Of a stretch of DNA of 64,000 bases, positions 7,761 through 15,067 are shown one piece after another. The DNA is from Sideroxydans sp. CL21 (GTDB taxonomy: Bacteria > Pseudomonadota > Gammaproteobacteria > Burkholderiales > Gallionellaceae): positions 2,120,501 to 2,184,500 of the forward strand of contig NZ_LR699166.1 in assembly GCF_902459525.1 (NCBI RefSeq), given 5' to 3'. Each line of letters starts with the position of its first letter. Position 1 is the first letter of the stretch. A program made the translations under genes and the position numbers. A model generated the notes under the pieces. It ran no database searches, was not told where the DNA came from, and saw only the letters and a list, made by a program, of their open reading frames with translations.

Positions 7761-8116
7761 TTATTTAGAAAGGGCCATCTTCATCATGCGCAACTCGACC
7801 AGCAGCACAGGAATATCCGTCTTGATAATGCTCCACAACGTATCATTATCGATTCCCAAATATCCGTGAATCAGTCTGTTGCGAGTAGCAACCACCATCC
7901 GCCAAGGTATCTGCGCATACTTCTGGCGCACCTCATCTGGAATATTAATTGCTGCCTCACCGATCAATTCCAGATTGCGCACCGTTGCGTCGTAGTTCAG
8001 CCCGCTTACACGAAATTTTCCTGGTTTAAACCATCGGTATACGCCTTCACCTTCTCGGCAAACCCGATCATGTCATCCAGATAGAAACGCCATTCTCTCT
8101 TGACTGTATCAGACAT
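7761..8116 (-). pseudogene. hepT: HepT-type RNase toxin, frameshifted
   Basis: Translation from the ATG at 8116 gives 36 residues ending ENFV and then a TAA at 8008-8006. The HepT sequence resumes one frame over as SGLNYDATVRNLELIGEAA and runs to 7761. Reading GTA in the second frame from 8009 restores a normal-length protein of about 118 residues, so one base has probably been lost near 8006-8011. The RNase motif R-x4-H followed by Tyr (RNRLIHGY) is in the second part and intact. HepT is the toxin of MntA/HepT modules. The start overlaps mntA by eight bases, the usual arrangement. Alternatives are a sequencing error or programmed slippage; there is no obvious slippery run at the break. Confidence 0.8.
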
Positions 8117-8399
8117 ACACTGCCTCATTTTCAATGAATGAGCGCAACTCGGGACGCAAGGCTTTATCCGTCACCAGGTCAACAGGGACACCCAGCAAAT
8201 CTTCCAGATAGAACTGAACACCGAAGTAACGTGCGGATGTGGCGGGACCATCGAAAGCCACCAGCACATCTACATCACTACCCTCTTTGGCAGAATCGCG
8301 CACGACAGAGCCGAACAGCGCCAATCCGGTCACGCCGAAACGCTGTGCCAGCACTTTCTTGTGCTCTGCCAGCAACTGCAATGTCGTAGTGCGATTCAT
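8109..8399 (-). CDS. mntA: MntA-type minimal nucleotidyltransferase antitoxin
   Basis: This 96-residue protein is a minimal nucleotidyltransferase. The GSx10DxD motif is exact: GS at the start of GSVVRDSAKEGSDVD, ten residues, then DVD. In characterised MntA/HepT pairs this antitoxin transfers AMP to a tyrosine next to the HepT RNase motif and silences it. The start follows AAGAAAGG. It overlaps the hepT start by eight bases. Because hepT is frameshifted here, the antitoxin may now stand without an active toxin. Confidence 0.9.
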   Translation of the reverse strand: MNRTTTLQLLAEHKKVLAQRFGVTGLALFGSVVRDSAKEGSDVDVLVAFDGPATSARYFGVQFYLEDLLGVPVDLVTDKALRPELRSFIENEAVYV

Positions 8400-8480
8400 C
8401 CCAAAACCTTTCTTGATATGGAGCTGCGTTGGCTTCTATTTAATAAACTCTGGCGATGCTGACTCCATAATGCTCTTCGC

Positions 8481-8837
8481 CTACAGCAGATGCTTGCCGT
8501 CGAACACCTTCGTCTCCAGCGCCAAGGTATCCACGCCTTCAACACAACCGAGATTCACCATATATTGCCCCGGCCATCTGGCCGTTTCGCTGAAAGTGGC
8601 GACGCCGCAGTTACGGCAGAAATAGTGCTTCGCCGTCTTCGTGCCCCACTGGTACATGCCCAGCGCACCATCTTGCGCCTCAATCTGGAACTGCGCCCCC
8701 GGCACCGGATGCACCATAGCTCCCCGTTTGGCACAGAACGAACAGTTACAACGTGTTCCATGAGTGAAGGGCCCGGCCTCGAACGAGAACCGGATCGCGC
8801 CGCAATGACAACTGCCTTTGTATGGTTGCATCGACAT
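8481..8837 (-). CDS. GFA family zinc-binding protein
   Basis: This 118-residue protein belongs to the glutathione-dependent formaldehyde-activating (GFA)/CENP-V fold. The zinc-binding cysteines are visible in CHCGAIRF near the N-terminus, in RCNCSFCAKRG, and in YFCRNCGVATF. Most members have no proven activity despite the family name. I choose the ATG at 8837, preceded by GGGAGT, rather than an earlier in-frame ATG at 8867. It lies in the accessory island between the MntA/HepT pair and the RAYT gene, on the same strand. Confidence 0.88.
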   Translation of the reverse strand: MSMQPYKGSCHCGAIRFSFEAGPFTHGTRCNCSFCAKRGAMVHPVPGAQFQIEAQDGALGMYQWGTKTAKHYFCRNCGVATFSETARWPGQYMVNLGCVEGVDTLALETKVFDGKHLL

Positions 8838-8874
8838 GTTACGACTCCCGATACTTGTATTTAACATCTACCAC

Positions 8875-8905
8875 GTAGGTCGGGTTAGCGCAGCGTAACC
8901 CGACA
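8875..8905. repeat. REP sequence, copy 1
   Basis: A 31-base element begins GTAGGTCGGGTTA and ends TAACCCGACA. Its inner arms, GTCGGGTTA and TAACCCGAC, pair as a hairpin around GCGCAGCG. It sits just past the 3' end of the RAYT gene. A nearly identical element lies upstream of that gene at 9483 and an inverted copy at 9533. Confidence 0.85.
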
Positions 8906-8911
8906 TCCAGC

Positions 8912-9448
8912 TCATTCACACCCAACATCCTCAAAATCCATCTGCCACTGTCCCCAATCCGCCTCATAAATCCCGGCTTCGACATACCTCCGAAAACTGG
9001 AATGCGGCCACGCCATAGGAGAGGTCGCATATCCATGCTTCACCGGATTGTAATGAACATACTCCACATGTTTCTCGAAATCCTGTTCGTCCCGCAGCAT
9101 GTGCTCCCAATAACGATGCTGCCACAACGTCTGCTCCCGCCGCCTCGCCTGACTGGCGTTTGGTACGACACGTAGCGCGGGATCGCAATGTTTCGTGAAC
9201 CACGTTTTAACCAGTCGCCAGCGGGTGGCGAAATCTGCATCGTCTGGCGGCAATGTCCAGATGCAATGCAAGTGATCCGGCAAAACCACCATCGCATCCA
9301 GCGCAAACGGATGGGAGGCTCGCACGGAACGAAATGCGGATCGCAACACATCCACCGCCTCCGTCGAGGCAAATATCGGTCGCCGTTTCTCCGTCACCAA
9401 CGTGAAGAAGAATGAGCCGCCATCAACAAATGCACGCCGGTATCTCAT
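8912..9448 (-). CDS. REP-associated tyrosine transposase (RAYT)
   Basis: This 178-residue protein is a Y1-type single-strand transposase of the IS200-like RAYT group. Visible marks are YRRAFVDGGSFFFTLVT at the start, the metal-binding HUH-type segment VVLPDHLHCIWTLP, and a late EHMLRDEQDFEKHVEYVHYNPVKHG segment with the catalytic-tyrosine region typical of the family. I place the start at the ATG at 9448, since upstream codons are REP DNA. It is flanked by REP copies at 8875, 9483 and 9533, which are its probable substrates. It forms part of the island that separates the fadB-like gene from the thiolase gene. Confidence 0.93.
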   Translation of the reverse strand: MRYRRAFVDGGSFFFTLVTEKRRPIFASTEAVDVLRSAFRSVRASHPFALDAMVVLPDHLHCIWTLPPDDADFATRWRLVKTWFTKHCDPALRVVPNASQARRREQTLWQHRYWEHMLRDEQDFEKHVEYVHYNPVKHGYATSPMAWPHSSFRRYVEAGIYEADWGQWQMDFEDVGCE

Positions 9449-9482
9449 CACATCCCCAACTTCGTATACCGCCAATATCCCT

Positions 9483-9516
9483 GTAGGTCGGGTTAGGCCG
9501 CAGGCCGTAACCCGAC
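9483..9516. repeat. REP sequence, copy 2
   Basis: This element has the same ends as copy 1 (GTAGGTCGGGTTA to TAACCCGACA) in the same orientation. The centre differs: GGCCGCAGGCCG replaces GCGCAGCG, keeping the hairpin by matched changes in both arms. It lies just upstream of the RAYT start. Confidence 0.85.
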
Positions 9517-9532
9517 AGAGCAAGGGGAAAAA

Positions 9533-9562
9533 GTCGGGTTACGCTGCGCTAACCCGACCTAC
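9533..9562. repeat. REP sequence, copy 3, inverted
   Basis: This is the reverse complement of copy 1, including the GCGCAGCG centre, ending CCCGACCTAC. With copy 2 it forms an inverted REP pair with about 16 bases between, the form known as a bacterial interspersed mosaic element. It lies 14 bases past the stop of the protein kinase gene. Confidence 0.85.
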
Positions 9563-9576
9563 GGGCTTATCGCAAA

Positions 9577-10707
9577 TCAGAATGGAATATCATCATCAAA
9601 ACTGTCGAATGGCTTATCGTAGCGTTTAACCGCATCAAGTCTCGTCTGAATATTTCCTACGATAATATTTTTCTTCTCACGAGAACTTGATCTATAAAGA
9701 TCTAGAAATGCTCTCAGCACATCCACTCGAAACCAATAGGATTTGTTGTAATAGTACTGCCCGTTAATAAAACATCTAACCACAAGCGAACTGTCTGGAA
9801 CATGCTCTTCGAGCATGACTTTTTTATAACACTCTTCGAGCTTTGTCTGAATTTCTCCAACATCGTCGTAATATTTTGTACTTCCTTCAATTTTTGAGAC
9901 GGCAGAATAAAGGCTGCCCGAGAAGTCTCTATAAGTTTCCAGTTCAGCATCGTCAAACCCGATGTCAAGAAATTTTTCTGAAAGGAGCTCTTTCCTTACT
10001 TCCGAAAAGAAAGCGATACGAGCTTTTGGATTAGATACGCACATACGACCGAGCAAGCTCATATGCTTAAAATGCTTGATATCAGCGTCGGCAATAATTT
10101 TTTCAAAAAGCTTCCCAACAAAATACACCTCGGTCCTGTAGTCATAGATAGATTCCTTGAATTCAGGAGGTGGTTCGCACCACCAATTAAGAGTAATGCT
10201 TTTTCCAAAGTCATTTGTATTGATAGTTTGCTTACCAAAACCAAAGTCAATTATTTTTACGGCACCATCTTCCGTCACCATGACATTCTGTGGCCGTATA
10301 TCTCGGTGAAGTATCTTATTTTTCTCCAAGTGTGAAAATCCTTCAATAACCTGAACAAACACTTCATTCACGTCTTCTGGGTGCTTTGACAGATAATCCT
10401 CAATATCAAAGCCCTGCACATACTCCATCAATATGTAGCCCGTACGTTGCTCTGGGTATAGGTAGTAGTTGAATACACGTACAACATTTTGATGATTCAA
10501 TAAGTGCAAATACTTAATCTCGCGCACGAAATTCTTAAAGAACTCTTCTTTCATGCTCTCGTGAAACGGCGAATATTTCTTACACACAAACTGCTCGTCT
10601 ATTACGCTGTCATATAACAGGACTGTTCGCCCACAAGCTCCCTGACCAAGCTCTTTCTTTAGAACAAAGTCTTTCTTTCGAATGAATTCCACAATCTTTT
10701 CAGTCAT
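9577..10707 (-). CDS. Orphan serine/threonine protein kinase
   Basis: This 376-residue protein has a complete eukaryotic-like kinase domain over roughly residues 15-245. Motifs present are the glycine loop GQGACGRTV (21-29), lysine in VCKKY (43-44), the helix-C glutamate in VREIKYL, HRDIRPQN (134-141) with catalytic Asp, and DFG (154-156). About 130 C-terminal residues match no domain I know and contain no membrane helix, so it is probably soluble. The gene is clearly richer in A and T than its neighbours and sits in the island beside the REP pair, which points to transfer. No phosphatase or obvious substrate is next to it. A stress or defence role is possible but unsupported. Confidence 0.88.
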   Translation of the reverse strand: MTEKIVEFIRKKDFVLKKELGQGACGRTVLLYDSVIDEQFVCKKYSPFHESMKEEFFKNFVREIKYLHLLNHQNVVRVFNYYLYPEQRTGYILMEYVQGFDIEDYLSKHPEDVNEVFVQVIEGFSHLEKNKILHRDIRPQNVMVTEDGAVKIIDFGFGKQTINTNDFGKSITLNWWCEPPPEFKESIYDYRTEVYFVGKLFEKIIADADIKHFKHMSLLGRMCVSNPKARIAFFSEVRKELLSEKFLDIGFDDAELETYRDFSGSLYSAVSKIEGSTKYYDDVGEIQTKLEECYKKVMLEEHVPDSSLVVRCFINGQYYYNKSYWFRVDVLRAFLDLYRSSSREKKNIIVGNIQTRLDAVKRYDKPFDSFDDDIPF

Positions 10708-10757
10708 ATTTCAAAGCATTTCCAATAGAACCACTTAATAAGAAGCGTGCGAATGCT

Positions 10758-13256
10758 TCAATTCCTCAGCGGCTTCCCATTTTTCAACATATATTCAATC
10801 CGGTCCTGCGTCTTGAAATGCCCCAGCAACTCCATGAAGTGGCGCCGCTCCAGGTCGAGCAGCCATTGTTCGTCCACCATACTGCCCGCATCCACATCTC
10901 CGCCGCACAGGGTCTCGGCGACGCGGCTACCAATGTTGTAGTCGTATTCGGAGATGAAGTTGCCTTCCAGCATGTTGACCATCGCTGCCTGCAGGGTGGC
11001 GATGCCGGTGCGTCCGGCCACGATGATCTGGCGCTGGTGCAGCGGCGGGCGGTAGGCCGTGGCGTTAAGTGCTTTTGCCTCTTCCTTGGCGACGTGCAGC
11101 AGTTCGAAGCGGTTCAGCACGATGCGATCGGATTGCCTGAGGTAGCCCATCTCGCGCGCCATCTCGGCGCTCTTGGCGACTTCGCCCATGGCGATGTTCT
11201 GGAAATATCTGCGCAGGTAAGGGAAGACGTCGACGCGATTGTCGCTGGCGAAGCGCTGTGCCTCTTGTGCCGCGCGTTGCGCCATCTCCTTGCAGCCGCC
11301 GCCTGCGGGAATCAGTCCGACCCCGACTTCGACCAAGCCGATGTAGGTTTCCAGCGTGGCAACGATGCGCGTGCAGTGGATGGAGAATTCGCAACCACCG
11401 CCGAGCGCGAGGCCGTCCACGGCGGCGATGGTAGGCACAAGCGCATACTTGAGGCGCATCGAGACTTGCTGAAACTTGGCGACCACGGCTTCCACTTTCG
11501 GCACGTTGCCCGCCGCAGCGTTAACAATATCGCCCAGCCCCCCGCCACCCGCAATGGTGTATTTGACGCGGCTGGCGGCCTGCTTGAAGCGGCCGAACAT
11601 GCCTTCGCCCTGCACCGGTTCCTGCATGCCCTGCATCAGTTGCAGCAGGTTGGCTCCGGCCGAGAATGGCGGCTCGGTCTGCCACAGGATGAGCGCGCTG
11701 AAATGCGCCTCGGCTTCGTTTACCGCGCGCAGGATGCCGTCCAGCACTTCGTTGCTGACGGTGTGCATCTTGCTCTTGAAGCTCAGGATGGCAATCGTAT
11801 CTCCCGTGTGCCACAGGCGCACTTCGTCGGTCTCGAATACGGTTTCGCCGTAGTGGCGCTCCTCGCCGAGGAGCCGGTCCGGGTAGAGCTGGCGCTGGTA
11901 GACCGGGAGGGAGGAACGCGGTTGGTAAGTGTTGCTGGCAGGCGCATAGGAACCCGGCATGCCATGCACTGCAAGACGTGACGGATCGGTGGCCCAGGCG
12001 GGCAATGGTGTGCTTGCCATCGCCTTGCCCGCAGCAATATCTTCGCTGATCCATCCCGCCACTTGCTGCCAGCCTGCCGCCTGCCAGATCTCGAACGGGC
12101 CGTTGTCCCAGCCGAAGCCCCAGCGCACGGCCAGGTCGAGGTCGCGCGTGTTGTTCGCGATGGATTCCAGCTGCAATGCGCAATAGTGGAACACGTCGCG
12201 GAATGTCGCCCACAGGAATTGCGCCTGCGGATGCGGATTGCTGCGCAGTCCGGCGAGTTTCTTGGCCCAGTCGCGTTCGCGCAGGATGTCCTTCACGCCG
12301 TCGTCCACCTTGGCATCGGAGAGGCGGTATTCCCGCGTGTGCAGGTCCAGCACATGGATCTCCTTGCCTATCTTCATGTAGACGCCGCGTTTGGTCTTCT
12401 GTCCCAGGGAGCCCTGGTCGACCAGGTACTTGAACCAGCTGGGCAGCTCGAAGTGCTTGTGCCAGGGATCGTCGGTCAGGTTCTCGCGCATGGTGTTGAC
12501 CACATGCGCGAACACATCGAGGCCGACCACATCCAGCGTGCGGAAGGTGGCGCTTTTGGGGCGACCAAGATAACGCCCGGTGAGTGCGTCCACCATGTCG
12601 AAACCGAGGTTGAATTCCGCCGCATGATGCTTGGTGGCGAGCATGGAGAAGACGCCGATGCGGTTGGCGATGAAGTTGGGCGTGTCCTTGGCGCGTACCA
12701 CACCCTTGCCCAGCGTGGAGACGAGGAAGGTTTCCAACTGGTCGAGCAGTTCCGCTTCGGTACCTTTGCATGGAATGAGTTCGACCAGATGCATGTAGCG
12801 CGGCGGGTTGAAAAAGTGGATGCCGCAGAAACGATGGCGCAGGCTTTCGGGGAATGCTTCGGCCAGCTTGTTGATGGACAAGCCGGAAGTATTGGTGGCA
12901 AAAATGGCGTTCGCATTCACGAACGGTGCAACCTTGCGGTACAGGTCGGACTTCCAGTCCATGCGCTCGGCAATGGCTTCGATGATCAGGTCGCACTCGC
13001 GCAGCTTCTCCAGGTGCTGGTCGTAATTTGCAGCCTGGATGTAAGTGATCTTTGCGGGGCTGGAGATGGCTGCGGGCTCGAGTTTCTTCAAACCGTCCAG
13101 CGCCTTGTTCACGTTGCCGTTCGGGTCGCCCTCTTTCGACGGCAATTCGAACAACAATGTCTCGACGTTGGCATTGACCAGGTGCGCGGCGATCTGCGCC
13201 CCCATCACGCCGGCGCCGAGTACGGCAACCTTGCGAACTTTCAGATGATTGCTCAT
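10758..13256 (-). CDS. 3-hydroxyacyl-CoA dehydrogenase / enoyl-CoA hydratase fusion
   Basis: This 832-residue protein does the two middle steps of beta-oxidation. The order is dehydrogenase first: the NAD loop VAVLGAGVMGAQIAAHL at the N-terminus, the dehydrogenase C-terminal domains, then a crotonase domain in the last 350 residues with AAVDGLALGGGCEF and VGVGLIPAGGGCKE. This is the FadN-type order, the reverse of E. coli FadB. The ATG at 13256 follows GGGAGT; an upstream ATG at 13298 would overlap the fadL terminator. A terminator just upstream separates it from fadL, so it may be transcribed from its own promoter. The thiolase partner is displaced by the island at 7761-10707. Confidence 0.93.
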   Translation of the reverse strand: MSNHLKVRKVAVLGAGVMGAQIAAHLVNANVETLLFELPSKEGDPNGNVNKALDGLKKLEPAAISSPAKITYIQAANYDQHLEKLRECDLIIEAIAERMDWKSDLYRKVAPFVNANAIFATNTSGLSINKLAEAFPESLRHRFCGIHFFNPPRYMHLVELIPCKGTEAELLDQLETFLVSTLGKGVVRAKDTPNFIANRIGVFSMLATKHHAAEFNLGFDMVDALTGRYLGRPKSATFRTLDVVGLDVFAHVVNTMRENLTDDPWHKHFELPSWFKYLVDQGSLGQKTKRGVYMKIGKEIHVLDLHTREYRLSDAKVDDGVKDILRERDWAKKLAGLRSNPHPQAQFLWATFRDVFHYCALQLESIANNTRDLDLAVRWGFGWDNGPFEIWQAAGWQQVAGWISEDIAAGKAMASTPLPAWATDPSRLAVHGMPGSYAPASNTYQPRSSLPVYQRQLYPDRLLGEERHYGETVFETDEVRLWHTGDTIAILSFKSKMHTVSNEVLDGILRAVNEAEAHFSALILWQTEPPFSAGANLLQLMQGMQEPVQGEGMFGRFKQAASRVKYTIAGGGGLGDIVNAAAGNVPKVEAVVAKFQQVSMRLKYALVPTIAAVDGLALGGGCEFSIHCTRIVATLETYIGLVEVGVGLIPAGGGCKEMAQRAAQEAQRFASDNRVDVFPYLRRYFQNIAMGEVAKSAEMAREMGYLRQSDRIVLNRFELLHVAKEEAKALNATAYRPPLHQRQIIVAGRTGIATLQAAMVNMLEGNFISEYDYNIGSRVAETLCGGDVDAGSMVDEQWLLDLERRHFMELLGHFKTQDRIEYMLKNGKPLRN

Positions 13257-13280
13257 CGCGATACTCCCGAATTTATGCTG

Positions 13281-13307
13281 AAAAAAAGCGGCGGGCACAA
13301 TCCCGCC
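13281..13307 (-). terminator. Rho-independent terminator after fadL
   Basis: On the minus strand the stem GGCGGG (13307-13302) pairs with CCCGCC (13295-13290) around ATTGTG, followed by GC and seven T residues. It lies between the fadL stop at 13323 and the fadB-like start at 13256, so it should end fadL messages and partly uncouple the next gene. Confidence 0.8.
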
Positions 13308-13322
13308 ACTTGCCGAAGACGA

Positions 13323-14609
13323 TCAGAAATTATATGCGTACTGCACGGTCACTATGTTGATGCTGCTGCTGAAGGTACCCACCAGATCGCCCGCACCGGT
13401 TGCAGTCTGGTTGTTGGCGATGGAAGTATCCTTGACGAACAGGTGGGCGTAACCGAAATCCACCTTGCTGGTATCCGATACCTTGTACTGGCCGCCGAAC
13501 GTCAGCCAGGTACGGTTGTTGTCGGGGATGCGCGCAGTCAGGTAAGCAGCGGGCACCGGCGTCTGGTCGTAGGCCACACCGACGCGGGCCAGCCATTGTT
13601 CGTTGTAGTGATAGGTCGACCCCAGGCTGAAACGCCAGGTGTTGGTCCAGTGTTCCGGGGTCGTCTGCAAAACGCTCCCGTTGGCGCGGCTGACCACCAT
13701 TTGTTGCATGACACTCCAACCCGTCCTGCTCGCGTCGGCCATCACATCCCACTTGTCGTTCAATTGATGGAAGCCGCTGATCGACAACATATCGGGCATG
13801 CTGATCGGCAGCGACACATTGCCGTTCTGAAGCGCCGCCTGCCCCTGCAATACAGCTGGGACGTTGCTGAAGCTCACCGAGCCATTCAGGTTGTACTTGA
13901 TCTTCGAGCGATAGGACAGCCCGATGCGGGAATCCGGCGCGACATTGAACAAGACCCCGAAGTTGTAGCCCCAGGACGAATCGCTGCCGCTCATCGAGCT
14001 GATTCCTTCGCCGCTTGCCAACCCGCCCGAGAGCGCAGTGTAGTTCACGGCATTGGAAAGATCGCCGGTGATGTGCTGGTAGCTCAGCCCGAGACCCAGA
14101 CTGACGCTGTCGTTCATCTCGTATGAGAACGAAGGATTCAGGTTGATGGTTCGGATCTTCGAGTTGATCGCCTGAAAGCGCCCGACCCAGGTCGGGTCAT
14201 ATTGGGTCTGTAATCCGAAGGGGGAATTGATGCCCAGACCGAAGCGCAGGGCGGGCTCGACCTCCATCACCATATAGGTGTTGGGCACCAGCACCAGGCT
14301 GCCTGCATCGCCGCCATTGTCACCAAATGGCTGGAATGCCGCGGCCGTCGATCCGGTGTTCGAGAATTTGATCGAGGGCTGGATCAGGCTGCCGGCCACG
14401 GTCACCTGGTTGCCCTTCAGCCTGGACATGCCGGCCGGGTTGAAAAAGATGGTAGTCGCATCTTCGGCACCTGCAGCACCGCCGGCAAAGGCATTGCCCA
14501 GTCCGCTGCTTTGCTCGATCAGTGCAAATGCCGCTGCCTCCGCATTGCCGGACATTGCCAGCAATGCGCTCGTCACGGACATGGCGATCAACGATCTGTA
14601 TAACTTCAT
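13323..14609 (-). CDS. fadL: OmpP1/FadL family outer-membrane fatty-acid channel
   Basis: This 428-residue protein is a FadL-type outer-membrane beta-barrel. A signal peptide ending in AEA precedes the conserved plug region with FALIEQSSGLGNAFAGGAA and DATTIFFNPAGMSRL. The rest alternates in beta-barrel style, and the chain ends in a terminal Phe (VQYAYNF), the usual outer-membrane insertion signal. It imports long-chain fatty acids or other hydrophobic substrates. The ATG follows AGGAGAG. It sits downstream of the thioesterase gene and upstream of a terminator, so it closes the fadE-SDR-fadD-thioesterase-fadL unit. Confidence 0.92.
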   Translation of the reverse strand: MKLYRSLIAMSVTSALLAMSGNAEAAAFALIEQSSGLGNAFAGGAAGAEDATTIFFNPAGMSRLKGNQVTVAGSLIQPSIKFSNTGSTAAAFQPFGDNGGDAGSLVLVPNTYMVMEVEPALRFGLGINSPFGLQTQYDPTWVGRFQAINSKIRTINLNPSFSYEMNDSVSLGLGLSYQHITGDLSNAVNYTALSGGLASGEGISSMSGSDSSWGYNFGVLFNVAPDSRIGLSYRSKIKYNLNGSVSFSNVPAVLQGQAALQNGNVSLPISMPDMLSISGFHQLNDKWDVMADASRTGWSVMQQMVVSRANGSVLQTTPEHWTNTWRFSLGSTYHYNEQWLARVGVAYDQTPVPAAYLTARIPDNNRTWLTFGGQYKVSDTSKVDFGYAHLFVKDTSIANNQTATGAGDLVGTFSSSINIVTVQYAYNF

Positions 14610-14662
14610 GACTCAATCTCTCCTGGGACTAAAAAATTTATCTGCTGCAAGATGCGGACCTG

Positions 14663-15064
14663 CTATTCCTGGGGCGGCAAGGGCCGCGGCTTGCGATCCT
14701 CTCCCACCGCAACATAAGTCAGCGTCGCTTCAGTCACCTTGAGACAGGTCGGGTTCTCGGGATCGCGCTGCACAAAAACTTCGACATCCACAGTGACTGA
14801 TGTCGTCCCCGCCTTCACGATCCTGGTGTAAAAACTGACGATATCGCCGACAAAGATGGGTTGTTTGAATACGAACGAATTGACGGCTATCGTCGCCACC
14901 CTTCCTTTGGCTCGGTGCACCGCGGGGATGCTGCCGGCGATGTCGACCTGCCCCATCAACCATCCGCCGAAGATGTCTCCCGTGTAGTTGGCGTCCGAAG
15001 GCATTGCTGCCACGCGCAAGGTAGGCTGGCGATCCGGTAAGGTCGCGGGTGCTGCAGTAGTCAT
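14663..15064 (-). CDS. Acyl-CoA thioesterase, hotdog fold (YciA-like)
   Basis: This 133-residue protein is a single hotdog-fold thioesterase. The segment YTGDIFGGWLMGQVDIAGS near residue 25 carries the catalytic Asp and the helix typical of YciA/acyl-CoA hydrolases. It hydrolyses acyl-CoA to free acid and CoA, probably to adjust CoA pools during beta-oxidation. The ATG lies three bases after the fadD stop, with the ribosome site AAGGAC inside the fadD end, so the two are coupled. Confidence 0.9.
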   Translation of the reverse strand: MTTAAPATLPDRQPTLRVAAMPSDANYTGDIFGGWLMGQVDIAGSIPAVHRAKGRVATIAVNSFVFKQPIFVGDIVSFYTRIVKAGTTSVTVDVEVFVQRDPENPTCLKVTEATLTYVAVGEDRKPRPLPPQE

Positions 15065-15067
15065 TGT

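Noticed and set aside
11521-12996. Minus-strand open frame of 491 codons inside the fadB-like gene
   Set aside because: It is an alternative frame of a conserved gene, very rich in Arg, Ala and Gly, with no domain.
12063-14126. Long plus-strand open frame of 687 codons opposite the fadB-like gene and fadL
   Set aside because: It is antisense to two well-supported genes, has no recognisable domain and the His/Arg/Gln-rich composition typical of a shadow frame.
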